A stretch of DNA of 55,112 bases from Clostridia bacterium (GCA_017453335.1 JAFTKI010000102.1:1-55112); one strand, 5' to 3'; positions 42,194 through 50,133 are shown, counted from the first letter of the stretch. Numbers and translations are program-made. Notes: generated by a model not told the origin, from the letters alone.

Positions 42194-42661
42194 TTAGAAA
42201 AGCGGGTTTCCGTTCAGCTCTGCCTTCACCAGCTTCTCACCCTCATAGCAAAGCTTGAGAGAGAAGAAGGGCGCGTCGGAATCCAACAGCTTCAGAAAAA
42301 TGCGGTCACCCTCCCACATGGAGAGGCCATACAGCGTGGATTTGTCGATCCATTCAAGGTCGCCCTCGTCACACACCTTTTGTTCACCCTCCCAATCGGT
42401 TACGGTGAAAAGATGCATATATTCGCAAGGGTACTCGCCGGATACGAAGGTAACGATTCCGCGATAGCGAAACGCCTTGACCGATAGCCCCGTTTCCTCC
42501 AGCACCTCGCGGCGCATACAGTCTTCGGGACTCTCTCCGTCTTCAAATTTTCCGCCAACGCCGATCCATTTGTCATGGTTTTCGTCGTTGAGCTTCTTTG
42601 TGCGATGGAGCATCAGATAGCGTCCGTCACGCTCCAAGTAGCAAAGCGAAGTCATTTTCAT
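42194..42661 (-). CDS. Nudix hydrolase (MutT/8-oxo-dGTPase-like)
   Basis: 155 residues. The Nudix box is complete: GGKFEDGESPEDCMRREVLE followed by ETGL (G-x5-E-x7-REVxEExGx). N-terminal TSLCYLERDGRYLMLHR and the preceding KWIGVGG are typical of MutT-like 8-oxo-dGTP diphosphatases in Firmicutes. It probably sanitises oxidised nucleotides. It begins 15 bp after the DUF1667 gene with no evident ribosome site, so it may depend on translational coupling. It is the fourth gene of the oxidoreductase operon, an unusual companion. Confidence 0.93.
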   Translation of the reverse strand: MKMTSLCYLERDGRYLMLHRTKKLNDENHDKWIGVGGKFEDGESPEDCMRREVLEETGLSVKAFRYRGIVTFVSGEYPCEYMHLFTVTDWEGEQKVCDEGDLEWIDKSTLYGLSMWEGDRIFLKLLDSDAPFFSLKLCYEGEKLVKAELNGNPLF

Positions 42662-42676
42662 GGCTTTTGCCGCTGA

Positions 42677-43027
42677 TCAGTCTATGTTTGCGGTTACGAT
42701 GACGTCAGCATCGGTGCCAAGCACCTTTTCGATCACCACGTCACCGATATGTGCGGGCAGCTTTACCGTTGCGCGGTTGATCTCTGCCATGCAGTCGAAC
42801 ATCAATTCCTTCGGAATGGTGGTGCTGGTCTTCACGGGGATCACCTCACCGTTGTCGGTACGAGCCGTAGAGGTGATGGTGCGCATCGGGTGTGTGCATT
42901 CATTGATCGCGTACTGCTTTCCGCGGGGACAGGTGTGACCTGTTACGTCAACAACCGCTCCGTTTTCCAGTTCGACCTTCAGGGAACAGCCCTTGGGGCA
43001 AACGATACAGGTTAATTCTCTTACCAT
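42677..43027 (-). CDS. DUF1667 (CxxC-containing) protein
   Basis: 116 residues. N-terminal ELTCIVCPKGCSL and GHTCPRGKQYAINE give the conserved Cys set of DUF1667, probably an Fe-S or metal site. HPMRTITSTART follows. This small protein is consistently encoded after GlpA- and GlpB-like flavoproteins in Firmicutes and is thought to be a subunit or electron carrier of that complex. Good ribosome site GGAGGTG. It overlaps the operon tightly, 1 bp after the preceding stop. Confidence 0.93.
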   Translation of the reverse strand: MVRELTCIVCPKGCSLKVELENGAVVDVTGHTCPRGKQYAINECTHPMRTITSTARTDNGEVIPVKTSTTIPKELMFDCMAEINRATVKLPAHIGDVVIEKVLGTDADVIVTANID

Positions 43028-43028
43028 T

Positions 43029-44270
43029 TTACTGCACCTCCAATTCAAAGGAAAGCTCTTTTGCATTTTCAAACATTTCGGGCTTGAGTGTGATGCTTTC
43101 CATTTCGCCGGGAGCAACCTTCGGCTTCTTGCGGGAGAATACGACATTGTCGCCGTCCTTTACCTTGATGGTAACATTGCGGTAAACGTCTGCTACGCGG
43201 AAGTAAACGGTGACGTTCTTCTTCTGCGTGATGCGCTGAGGAACGGTGTAACGGATCTTTCCGTCTGCCTTCAGTGCCACGTTGACACCTTCAAAGCTTT
43301 CGCCGTTGATGTATGCGGCAGCACTCTTACCTGCGATCTCGGCTTCCTCGGATACATAGTCAACCAAGTCGTGTACGTGCAGTACGTTTCCGCAAGCATA
43401 GATGCCTTCTACGGCGGTCTGGCGATCCTGGTCTACCACAGCACCGCTGGTAACGCGGTCAAGCGCAACCTCTGCTGTCTTGGAAAGCTCGTTTTCGGGA
43501 ATCAGACCAACCGACAGAAGCAGAGTGTCACAGGGGATATATTCGCGTGTTTCTGCGATGGGACGGCGGCGCTCGTCTACCTTTGCAATGGTAACGCCCT
43601 CCAGTCTTTCCTTACCGTGGATCTCTACAACAGTATGGCTCAGACGCAGGGGAATGTTAAAGTCGTTCAGGCACTGCTCGATGTTTCTTGCCAAGCCGCC
43701 CGAATAGGGCATCAGCTCGCAAACTGCGTGAACCTTTGCGCCCTCCAGTGTCATACGGCGCGCCATGATCAGTCCGATATCACCCGAACCGAGGATCACG
43801 ACATTCTTACCGGGCATATAGCCCTTGAGGTTGACATATTTCTGCGCGGTACCTGCGCTGTAAATACCTGCGGGACGTCTACCTGCAATATTCAAAGCAC
43901 CCTTGGCACGCTCACGGCAGCCCATTGCAAGGATCACAGCCTTTGCCTGGATCTGGAACACACCCTCTTCGCAGTTGGTAGCGGTAACGATCTTATCGGG
44001 CGTAATATCCAATACCATGGTATTGAGCATATAGGGAATGTTCAGCTCACGAACCTGCTTTTCGTATCTCCAAGCATACTCGGGGCCGGTCAGCTCTTCG
44101 CCGAAACGGTGCAGACCGAAGCCGTTGTGGATACACTGCTGGAGAATACCGCCAAGATGAGCGTCACGCTCAAGGATCAGCATATTGCGGACGCCGCTTT
44201 CATAAGCCGCAACGGCAGCACTCATACCGGCGGGACCGCCGCCGATGATTACGAGGTCGATCTGTCTCAT
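43029..44270 (-). CDS. FAD/NAD(P)-dependent oxidoreductase, second subunit of a GlpA-like complex
   Basis: 413 residues. N-terminal FAD motif LVIIGGGPAGMSAAVAAY, a second Rossmann motif VVILGSGDIGLIMARR for NAD(P), GCRERAKGAL and the closing FAD-binding ATG-type segment GIYACGNVLHVHDLVD. The last 100 residues form an extra beta-rich domain (KNVTVYFRVADVYRNV). It probably passes electrons from the GlpA-like subunit to NAD or ferredoxin with the help of the DUF1667 protein. 1-bp spacing on both sides within the operon. Confidence 0.9.
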   Translation of the reverse strand: MRQIDLVIIGGGPAGMSAAVAAYESGVRNMLILERDAHLGGILQQCIHNGFGLHRFGEELTGPEYAWRYEKQVRELNIPYMLNTMVLDITPDKIVTATNCEEGVFQIQAKAVILAMGCRERAKGALNIAGRRPAGIYSAGTAQKYVNLKGYMPGKNVVILGSGDIGLIMARRMTLEGAKVHAVCELMPYSGGLARNIEQCLNDFNIPLRLSHTVVEIHGKERLEGVTIAKVDERRRPIAETREYIPCDTLLLSVGLIPENELSKTAEVALDRVTSGAVVDQDRQTAVEGIYACGNVLHVHDLVDYVSEEAEIAGKSAAAYINGESFEGVNVALKADGKIRYTVPQRITQKKNVTVYFRVADVYRNVTIKVKDGDNVVFSRKKPKVAPGEMESITLKPEMFENAKELSFELEVQ

Positions 44271-44271
44271 C

Positions 44272-45705
44272 TTACTTTACCTCCTTGGTCTTGCCGACGT
44301 TGATCAGCGATTTACCGCCGAACTTAGTGATTTCTTCATAAGGAACTTCCATTTCCTTTGCCAGCATCTCCACAATGTAAGGAGAGCAGAAGCCGCCCTG
44401 GCAGCGTCCCATCTGTGCGCGGGTACGGCGCTTGACACCGTCCAGGTCACGGGGCTTGGGATTGGTACGGATCGCGTGCAGGATCTCACCCTCGGTTACG
44501 GTTTCGCAACGGCATACGATACGGCCGTATGCGGGATCCTTTTTGATGATGGCGTTCTTTTCTTCGATCGAAGCCTCGCGGAAGGCGTGTGCTGCCTCAC
44601 GCATGGGATCAAAGCTTGCGTTTGCATTCAGCGTCATACCTGCATTCTTCAGCAACTCAACCACGTACTCACCGATCGCGGGAGCAGAGGAAAGACCGGG
44701 GGACTCAATACCTGCCACGTTCACGAAGCGGTCGCGAGGCATATTGATGATGAAGTCGCCCGTGCTGCCGACTGCGCGCAGTCCGCAGAAGGAGGTGATG
44801 GTCTTGCCAAACTGTACACCGTCTACGTTCTCACCTGCCTCACGCATAACGAGTGCCAAGCCCTCGGCGGTGGTAGCCTTGTTGGTCTTGTCTTCCATGT
44901 CCACGGAGGTGGGACCTGTCAAGAGGTTTCCGTCAACGGTGGGGGAGACCAGAATACCCTTACCCATTTTGCTGGGGGTACGGAAAATGGTGTGCTTTAC
45001 GAGAGTGCCGCATTCCTTATCCAACAGGACATATTCGCCGCGGCGGGGATGTACGGTAAAAGAATCGTCGCCAACCATTTTTGCGATCTCGTCCGAGAAA
45101 AGACCTGCCGCATTGATGACATACTTTGCTTCAACGGTTCCTGCAGGAGAAACGATTTCGAAATGGTCGCCCGCATCACGGATTTCGCTGACTGCAAAAT
45201 CCAGAGCCAGCTCAGCACCGTTGTCCATTGCGTTTCCAATCGACGCGATGGTCAGTTCATAAGGACAAACAATACCGCCCGTGGGCGCCCAAAGTGCGCA
45301 GATCGCGTTCTTGGAAACGTTGGGCTCGAGCTTGTGCAGTTCTTCACTGTCAAGAACCTTGAGGTTACGAACGCCGTTTGCAACACCGCGTACGTAAAGC
45401 GATTTTACGGTTTCAGCATCCTCCTCGGAGAATCCGATCACGAGGGAGCCGTTGTTTTGGTATTTCACACCAAGCTCACGGCAAACCTGCTCCATCATTT
45501 CGGAGCCGCGAACGTTCAACTTTGCTTTCAGACTTCCTTCCTTTGCATCGAAGCCTGCGTGAACGATAGCAGAGTTGGCACAGCTTGCCCCCATTGCAAC
45601 GTCATGGTTCTTTTCGAGGATGCAGATTTTGAGATCGTATGCCGAAAGCGTTCTGGCGATCATACCGCCCACCACTCCGGCACCTATCACGGCAATATCA
45701 TACAT
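44272..45705 (-). CDS. GlpA/LhgO-like FAD-dependent dehydrogenase with BFD [2Fe-2S] domain
   Basis: 477 residues. N-terminal FAD motif DIAVIGAGVVGGMIARTLS, DAO-fold body (HPRRGEYVLLDK, GILVSPTVDGNLLTGPT), and a C-terminal bacterioferritin-associated-ferredoxin-like domain with four Cys: CRCETVTEGEI and GRCQGGFC. This architecture is that of anaerobic glycerol-3-phosphate dehydrogenase large-subunit-like proteins; 2-hydroxyacids are alternative substrates. First gene of a four-gene operon (with the second flavoprotein, DUF1667 and Nudix). No glpK or glpF is nearby. AAAGGA precedes ATG; consensus promoter upstream. Confidence 0.9.
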   Translation of the reverse strand: MYDIAVIGAGVVGGMIARTLSAYDLKICILEKNHDVAMGASCANSAIVHAGFDAKEGSLKAKLNVRGSEMMEQVCRELGVKYQNNGSLVIGFSEEDAETVKSLYVRGVANGVRNLKVLDSEELHKLEPNVSKNAICALWAPTGGIVCPYELTIASIGNAMDNGAELALDFAVSEIRDAGDHFEIVSPAGTVEAKYVINAAGLFSDEIAKMVGDDSFTVHPRRGEYVLLDKECGTLVKHTIFRTPSKMGKGILVSPTVDGNLLTGPTSVDMEDKTNKATTAEGLALVMREAGENVDGVQFGKTITSFCGLRAVGSTGDFIINMPRDRFVNVAGIESPGLSSAPAIGEYVVELLKNAGMTLNANASFDPMREAAHAFREASIEEKNAIIKKDPAYGRIVCRCETVTEGEILHAIRTNPKPRDLDGVKRRTRAQMGRCQGGFCSPYIVEMLAKEMEVPYEEITKFGGKSLINVGKTKEVK

Positions 45706-45762
45706 AATCGTAAATTCCTTTCTTCTCTTGTCTTGCGCGTATGCGCATAATCATACACCATA

Positions 45763-45791
45763 ATTATAGGACGATTTCCGAGTGCTGTCAA
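45763..45791 (-). promoter_or_regulatory. Consensus promoter of the GlpA-like operon
   Basis: Minus strand TTGACA (45786-45791), 17-bp spacer, TATAAT (45763-45768). A TATGCGCATA palindrome (45740-45749) lies just downstream in the leader. Confidence 0.9.
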
Positions 45792-45921
45792 GGCTGATTT
45801 TAAATATAGAAAAAAGTTACCGAAAAATGCGAAAAATGTGCAACTTTGAGCAAACCGAAGGCGTGCCGCAACGCAGAGGGAGGAAAAACACGCTCTTTGC
45901 GCAAAAAAATATAAAAAACAG

Positions 45922-45976
45922 TTGACAAAGCTTTTCGGATAGGGTATAATAAACTAAAGTTAGCAAATGCTAACTT
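45922..45976 (+). promoter_or_regulatory. Thioredoxin promoter with overlapping operator-like palindrome
   Basis: TTGACA (45922-45927), 17-bp spacer, TATAAT (45945-45950). A 9-2-9 inverted repeat AAGTTAGCA-AA-TGCTAACTT (45957-45976) sits over the expected start site, placed like a repressor operator. A second perfect palindrome CACAGAGATCTCTGTG follows at 45993-46008 in the leader. Confidence 0.8.
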
Positions 45977-46047
45977 AAAATGATGAAAAATGCACAGAGA
46001 TCTCTGTGAGGAAAAATGAAAAATCAAAGGAAAGAGAGGATTTTACC

Positions 46048-46359
46048 ATGGCAGTTTTGAATGTAACAAAAGAGAATTTTGCATCGGTGCAGGCGAGCGA
46101 AAAGCCTGTTTTGCTTGATTTTTATGCCGATTGGTGCGGTCCTTGCCGTATGGTCTCTCCGATCGTGGACGAGATCGCCGAAGAGAACGCACAGTATCTG
46201 GTTGGAAAAATCAACGTTGACAACGAGCCCGAGCTTGCACAGAAATTCGGCGTGATGAACATTCCCACGCTGGTGGTTATGAAAGAGGGCAAGGTTGTAC
46301 AGCAGGTGGCGGGTGCACGCCCAAAGGCACAGATTTTGGCGCTTCTGGAGCAGGCCTGA
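46048..46359 (+). CDS. trxA: Thioredoxin
   Basis: 103 residues, the standard length. Active site FYADWCGPCRM with redox Cys30 and Cys33, preceded by VLLDF; cis-Pro motif MNIPTLVVMKEG. A cytoplasmic disulfide reductase. The start is ATG 46048, with AGAGAGGA 8 nt upstream. Monocistronic, with promoter and strong terminator. The leader of about 90 nt carries two palindromes, so expression is probably regulated at transcription start. No thioredoxin reductase gene is adjacent. Confidence 0.97.
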   Translation: MAVLNVTKENFASVQASEKPVLLDFYADWCGPCRMVSPIVDEIAEENAQYLVGKINVDNEPELAQKFGVMNIPTLVVMKEGKVVQQVAGARPKAQILALLEQA

Positions 46360-46382
46360 CCATTGATCCGTAGAAAACAAAC

Positions 46383-46421
46383 AGAGCAAGAATATCGGGA
46401 TCCTTCTCGAATTCTTGCTCT
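46383..46421. terminator. Bidirectional terminator of trxA and the ECF S gene
   Basis: AGAGCAAGAAT / ATTCTTGCTCT stem with a partly paired centre, then TTT; convergent genes flank it. Confidence 0.85.
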
Positions 46422-46427
46422 TTTGGT

Positions 46428-46958
46428 TTATAGTCTTTTTGTCAGTCTTTTGAACAGCTTGTAGATTCCGCACTTCCAAACAATGAACATTGCAAGGATA
46501 CCGCCGATCGCCGCTTGCAGTGCTTCAAAGGGGGCAACGGGGAGCGAAGCGGCCCACGATCCCAGCACAAGACGTCTCCAAACGGTATATCCCGTCACCA
46601 TGATCACAGCCCCGATCAGGATGCCGATCAGCGAGCCGAGACGCGGCTTTTTTTTGAAGATGCGGTTGGTAAACAGCGATACGAAAAAGGCTTGCAGACC
46701 GTGAATCAGGAGAGACGCAAACATGGCCTCGGGATAGAAAAACAGATCTCCCAGAAAAGCGCCGACTCCGCCCACAACAAATGCCAAAACGGGATCGAGC
46801 AGCATTGCCGCCGAGCAGATCACGGCATCGCACAGATAAAGCTGTCCCCCGGGGACAGGAATATAAAACGAGCACATAATGACATTGAACGCCATAAAAA
46901 CAGCCGAAATGCACAGCCAAACGGTTGTGTTCCGAAGCTTATCGCGGTTGAGAGACAT
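46428..46958 (-). CDS. ECF transporter S component
   Basis: 176 residues, about six membrane helices. The family pattern AVFMAFNVIMCSFYIPVPGG, then YLCDAVICSAAMLLDPVLAF and GGVGAFLGDLFFYPE, is that of ECF S subunits of the riboflavin-type group. It would bind a vitamin or similar ligand and pair with an EcfAAT energising module encoded elsewhere. No riboswitch is evident in the short leader, so the ligand (riboflavin, pantothenate, pyridoxine or other) cannot be assigned. Own promoter at 47021-47049. Confidence 0.88.
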   Translation of the reverse strand: MSLNRDKLRNTTVWLCISAVFMAFNVIMCSFYIPVPGGQLYLCDAVICSAAMLLDPVLAFVVGGVGAFLGDLFFYPEAMFASLLIHGLQAFFVSLFTNRIFKKKPRLGSLIGILIGAVIMVTGYTVWRRLVLGSWAASLPVAPFEALQAAIGGILAMFIVWKCGIYKLFKRLTKRL

Positions 46959-47020
46959 AAAACGGTTCCTCGCAAAATAAAAAATAAAACAGAATCAAGA
47001 TATCGCGCCGATGATGCATC

Positions 47021-47049
47021 ATTATAGCACATTGTTTTTTTTGAGTCAA
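47021..47049 (-). promoter_or_regulatory. Promoter of the ECF S component gene
   Basis: Minus strand TTGACT (47044-47049), 17-bp spacer, TATAAT (47021-47026). Confidence 0.85.
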
Positions 47050-47099
47050 GAGTAATTTTGTTTTTTTGAAAAAACGTTTACATTTTTGGTTAAAAGCAC

Positions 47100-47128
47100 T
47101 TGAAAGCGCGTTGAAAAGGTTGTATAAT
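47100..47128 (+). promoter_or_regulatory. Promoter of the RING/InlB-repeat gene
   Basis: TTGAAA (47100-47105), 17-bp spacer, TATAAT (47123-47128). Confidence 0.82.
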
Positions 47129-47209
47129 AAGGTGGTTGAAACGGAGCATTGCTAGGTGAGAACCGATACGCGTGACACCATGAACTTAAAAGAAGGAGTT
47201 TACAGAAAG

Positions 47210-49261
47210 ATGTATCCATATCTCGGAAAATACTGTCCCTATTGCCGTTCCGCATTTTCGGCAAGCGATGACGTTGTTGTTTGCAGCACTTGCGGAACCT
47301 TTCATCACAAGGCCTGCTTTGCCGCCTACGGATCCTGCGCAACGCTCGGTTGCACGGGACGAATGCAAAATCCGTCCTCGGTGACAAACCAAGCAGGGAA
47401 TTCGGGAGCCACTCCAAGCACACCGCCCCCTCAAAAACGCTTTTGCGGATTCTGCGGTACGCCAAACTCACCGAATGCAGCTTTTTGCGGAGGCTGCGGA
47501 AGACCTATTCAGCCAAGAAATACGGGAAACGGAGCAACAGTCCCGACATTCGTCCCTCCGAACCCTCCTGCGGCTGCTCCTCAACCGCCTGCGCAATCAC
47601 AGAATCCCCCAACCGATTCGGATACCGTGGTTTTGGATCAAACGGTAAAGCAGAGCGCGGCAGAAGTTTACGGTGCGTCCGTTGAGGAGACCCCGACCGC
47701 TTCTTACCAAGAAGAAATCAAGGATGGCTCGGATGAGCAGACGCCTCCTGTCCGTAAAGACACGAAAAAGAAGAAAGGTCTGATCGTGATCCTTTCGGTC
47801 GTTGCGGTTTTGCTTGTTGCTGCCATTGTGCTGACCTTCCTTTTCTTCATTCCCATGTATCAAACCTCGCAGGCAGACGAAATGTTGCGTCAGAACCAAC
47901 ATCAGAATGCTCTGCTGATCTATAACGACTACAGCGATTACGGCACCAATGCACAGAAGATCCGGGTGATCAAGGCGATCCTGCAAATAGAGAACGGATA
48001 CGTAGAAGAGGGAATCGGCGCGGTGTTGGATGCGGAAGTCCCCGTGAAAATCACCTATCGCAACGGCTCCGACGATGTCGGAACGGTTTATTCCTATCAT
48101 AACCGAGCCTCATTCGAGGGCTTGAGGAATATTGAGCGCGAGGGCATGGTTCTTGAAAAATGGCGTATGGAATCCTATTCCTACAGCTTTGACGGAGAGT
48201 CGCTTCTGGAAGTGACTCTGATTGCCGAGTGGGGAACCGGAACCTATCGGATCGAGTACGATCTGGCGGGCGGTACGCTTTCAAAGGGCAATCCCACGCA
48301 ATACAGCTCGGCAGGGGAGGGCTTTACCCTGAATAACCCGACCAGAGAGGGCTATACCTTCATTGGCTGGACGGGAACGGGATTGAACGAACCGACTGTA
48401 AACGTTACCTTGCCCAAGGGAAGCACCGGAAACCGCTCTTACACTGCAAACTGGGAGAAAAGCGGTTATCTGCTGACACTCAATAACGTTGCGGCGAACG
48501 TGAAGGTTACGCTGAATTATAACTATTCCGGCGCTCAATCGCAGGAGATCTATCTGGCAAAGGGAGCCACCTTCGGGTATCCCGATATCCCCACAAGAAG
48601 CGGGTACGTGTTCTCGGGTTGGTATACGGATTCGGCATGTACAAACCGATACAGCTTTACGGGAAGCCTGACGTTCGATCTGACACTCTACGCACAGTGG
48701 CAAGTTAATTCGAAGGGCGCTGTGATCAATGTCGGAACCTCGGTTTCCTCGTATCTTTACGGAACTTCAATGCAGTATTATGCCTTCGTTCCGTTGGTGA
48801 GCGGTACGGTAACCGTTTACACGAACGGTAACTACGATACGCGCGGATTTTTGTATAGCGCTTCGATGCTGCAATTGGTAAGCGACGACGATTCGGGAAA
48901 CGATACAAACTTCCAATATACATATACCGTTATGGCAGGACAGCTTTACTACATTGGATTCAAGGCGTATAGCGCAAGCTCTGCAGGATATGTAACCTTG
49001 CATGTCAGCGGAATTTCGAAGCCGACCTCCTCGGTGATTGCCGATCCTTCAACAGATGGCAGCATCGGAAACGGCGCAAGCGTATCCTACAGCTATGGCA
49101 GTCAAGTGACCGCTGCGGTTGCCGCAGGTGAAACCTTCTATCTTCCCACACCTACCAGAACAGGGTATACCTTTGATGGCTGGTATCACGGAAATACAAA
49201 AATCACCACTTCCTATATTACGGTTCGTGAGGATACCGTCCTGACGCCGAGGTGGAAATAA
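47210..49261 (+). CDS. Prokaryotic RING-like / zinc-ribbon membrane protein with InlB-type repeats
   Basis: 683 residues. 9-48: cross-brace zinc domain with C9, C12, C25, C28, H33, C36, C43 and C48 (CPYC, CSTCGTFHHKAC, C-x4-C), like prokaryotic RING finger 1. About 78-100: zinc ribbon CGFCGTPNSPNAAFCGGCG. Then a Pro/Gln linker and a KKKK stop-transfer followed by one membrane helix (about 187-213). The outer part contains three Listeria-Bacteroides (InlB B-type) repeats, each ending GYTFxGW, plus a pre-peptidase-like beta domain between repeats 2 and 3 (about 500-600). Topology predicts zinc domains inside and repeats outside. The start ATG 47210 has AAGGAG 11 nt upstream. Function unknown; sensing or surface attachment is possible. 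Confidence 0.87.
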   Translation: MYPYLGKYCPYCRSAFSASDDVVVCSTCGTFHHKACFAAYGSCATLGCTGRMQNPSSVTNQAGNSGATPSTPPPQKRFCGFCGTPNSPNAAFCGGCGRPIQPRNTGNGATVPTFVPPNPPAAAPQPPAQSQNPPTDSDTVVLDQTVKQSAAEVYGASVEETPTASYQEEIKDGSDEQTPPVRKDTKKKKGLIVILSVVAVLLVAAIVLTFLFFIPMYQTSQADEMLRQNQHQNALLIYNDYSDYGTNAQKIRVIKAILQIENGYVEEGIGAVLDAEVPVKITYRNGSDDVGTVYSYHNRASFEGLRNIEREGMVLEKWRMESYSYSFDGESLLEVTLIAEWGTGTYRIEYDLAGGTLSKGNPTQYSSAGEGFTLNNPTREGYTFIGWTGTGLNEPTVNVTLPKGSTGNRSYTANWEKSGYLLTLNNVAANVKVTLNYNYSGAQSQEIYLAKGATFGYPDIPTRSGYVFSGWYTDSACTNRYSFTGSLTFDLTLYAQWQVNSKGAVINVGTSVSSYLYGTSMQYYAFVPLVSGTVTVYTNGNYDTRGFLYSASMLQLVSDDDSGNDTNFQYTYTVMAGQLYYIGFKAYSASSAGYVTLHVSGISKPTSSVIADPSTDGSIGNGASVSYSYGSQVTAAVAAGETFYLPTPTRTGYTFDGWYHGNTKITTSYITVREDTVLTPRWK

Positions 49262-49313
49262 ATGAGGGCGATTCAATTTGAACTTTTGATTTGATCCTTC
49301 ATCCGAAATAAAC

Positions 49314-49355
49314 AAAAAATCACCTGCTGTCTATTACAGACGGCGGGTGATTTTT
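49314..49355. terminator. Bidirectional terminator next to a decayed tRNA-Leu tail
   Basis: Arms AAAAATCACCTGCTGTCT and AGACGGCGGGTGATTTTT pair with two wobbles around a 5-nt loop. It ends the RING/InlB transcript on the plus strand and directly follows the minus-strand tRNA-Leu fragment. Confidence 0.85.
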
Positions 49356-49357
49356 GT

Positions 49358-49384
49358 ATGGGACTTGAACCTCCATGAGGTTGC
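49358..49384 (-). pseudogene. Decayed tRNA-Leu 3' fragment (variable and T arm)
   Basis: Minus strand GGCAAC-CTCATGGAGG-TTCAAGTCC matches the variable loop and T arm of tRNA-Leu(CAG) with two changes; the acceptor end is lost. A private terminator follows at once. The 120 bp between this and the tRNA-Leu(GAG) terminator hold only short inverted repeats. Confidence 0.75.
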
Positions 49385-49503
49385 CTCCGAACGACAAAGC
49401 AGGTAGGTATTGGTAAAAGAAACGAGACGTTGAACAACGTTCGCTTCGCTCACTGTACTGCCGCTTCGCGGCGGTAGAGTTCGCACAACCGTTTCCGCGC
49501 GAT

Positions 49504-49537
49504 AAAAAAGGCAATCGCATCAGCGATTGCCTTTTTT
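49504..49537 (-). terminator. Terminator of tRNA-Leu(GAG)
   Basis: A 15-bp perfect stem AAAAAAGGCAATCGC / GCGATTGCCTTTTTT with a 4-nt loop, 1 nt from the tRNA 3' end. Confidence 0.93.
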
Positions 49538-49538
49538 A

Positions 49539-49623
49539 TGGTGCGGGAAACGGGACTTGAACCCGTACGGTGTGAACCACACGCCCCTCAAACGTGCGCG
49601 TCTGCCAGTTCCGCCACTCCCGC
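49539..49623 (-). tRNA. tRNA-Leu (anticodon GAG)
   Basis: An 85-nt class II tRNA with a long variable arm. Acceptor GCGGGAG pairs with TTCCCGC (one G-T); CCA is encoded. The anticodon stem CACGT/GCGTG holds loop TTGAGGG, anticodon GAG reading CTC/CTT. The T arm ACGGG-TTCAAGT-CCCGT is regular. Confidence 0.95.
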
Positions 49624-49653
49624 GTATCAAGCACTATTGTGCGCAACGTTTAT

Positions 49654-49681
49654 ATTATACACCTTTTTCCCAAAATGTCAA
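49654..49681 (-). promoter_or_regulatory. Promoter of tRNA-Leu(GAG)
   Basis: Minus strand TTGACA (49676-49681), 16-bp spacer, TATAAT (49654-49659). Confidence 0.9.
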
Positions 49682-49745
49682 TAGCTTTTCCAAAAAAAGT
49701 TCTGAAAAATAAAAAAATATTTTTCAAAAAAATAGAAAAATACTA

Positions 49746-49774
49746 TTGACAAAACGAAACAGGTGTGGTATAAT
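49746..49774 (+). promoter_or_regulatory. Promoter of tRNA-Leu(CAG)
   Basis: TTGACA (49746-49751), 17-bp spacer, TATAAT (49769-49774). An unusually long leader of about 95 nt precedes the tRNA, with ACGGAGT / ACTCCGT pairing (49802-49808 / 49840-49846) and an inner GTCTCGGAGAC hairpin. Confidence 0.9.
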
Positions 49775-49872
49775 GTTACTCGTTCCGATGCGGAACACCA
49801 AACGGAGTATGCTGTAACAAGCACCGTCTCGGAGACCTCACTCCGTGTAAAAATGAAAGGGCAACTTCATAT

Positions 49873-49959
49873 GCGGGTATGGCGGAATTGGCAGACGCGC
49901 TAGATTCAGGTTCTAGTGGGGGCAACTTCGTGGAGGTTCAAGTCCTCTTACCCGCACCA
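49873..49959 (+). tRNA. tRNA-Leu (anticodon CAG)
   Basis: An 87-nt class II tRNA. Acceptor GCGGGTA / TACCCGC, encoded CCA. Anticodon arm CTAGA-TTCAGGT-TCTAG with CAG reading CTG. The variable arm and T arm GAGG-TTCAAGT-CCTC are regular. The 3' half is the source sequence of several decayed copies nearby, marking it as an integration site. Confidence 0.96.
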
Positions 49960-50007
49960 AAAAGAACAGGACACCTGTTGGTGTCCTGTTCTTTTTGGTG
50001 CGGGTAA
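49948..50007. terminator. tRNA-Leu(CAG) terminator extended into a 28-bp palindrome
   Basis: The terminator arms AAAAAGAACAGGACACC pair perfectly. The pairing continues outward so that the tRNA tail TTACCCGCACCA (49948-49959) has an exact inverted copy at 49996-50007. In total 28 bp pair around a TGTT loop. Confidence 0.92.
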
Positions 50008-50133
50008 TCGGTCACGCAGAATCCCACCGAACGGTTCGGGTTCCGCTTGCGGAATGCGCTCGTACCGAGCGCAACGTAACCGTTCACCGCGCTAAAATGT
50101 GTTAAATATTTATGGTAAGTGAAAAAGGCGCGA

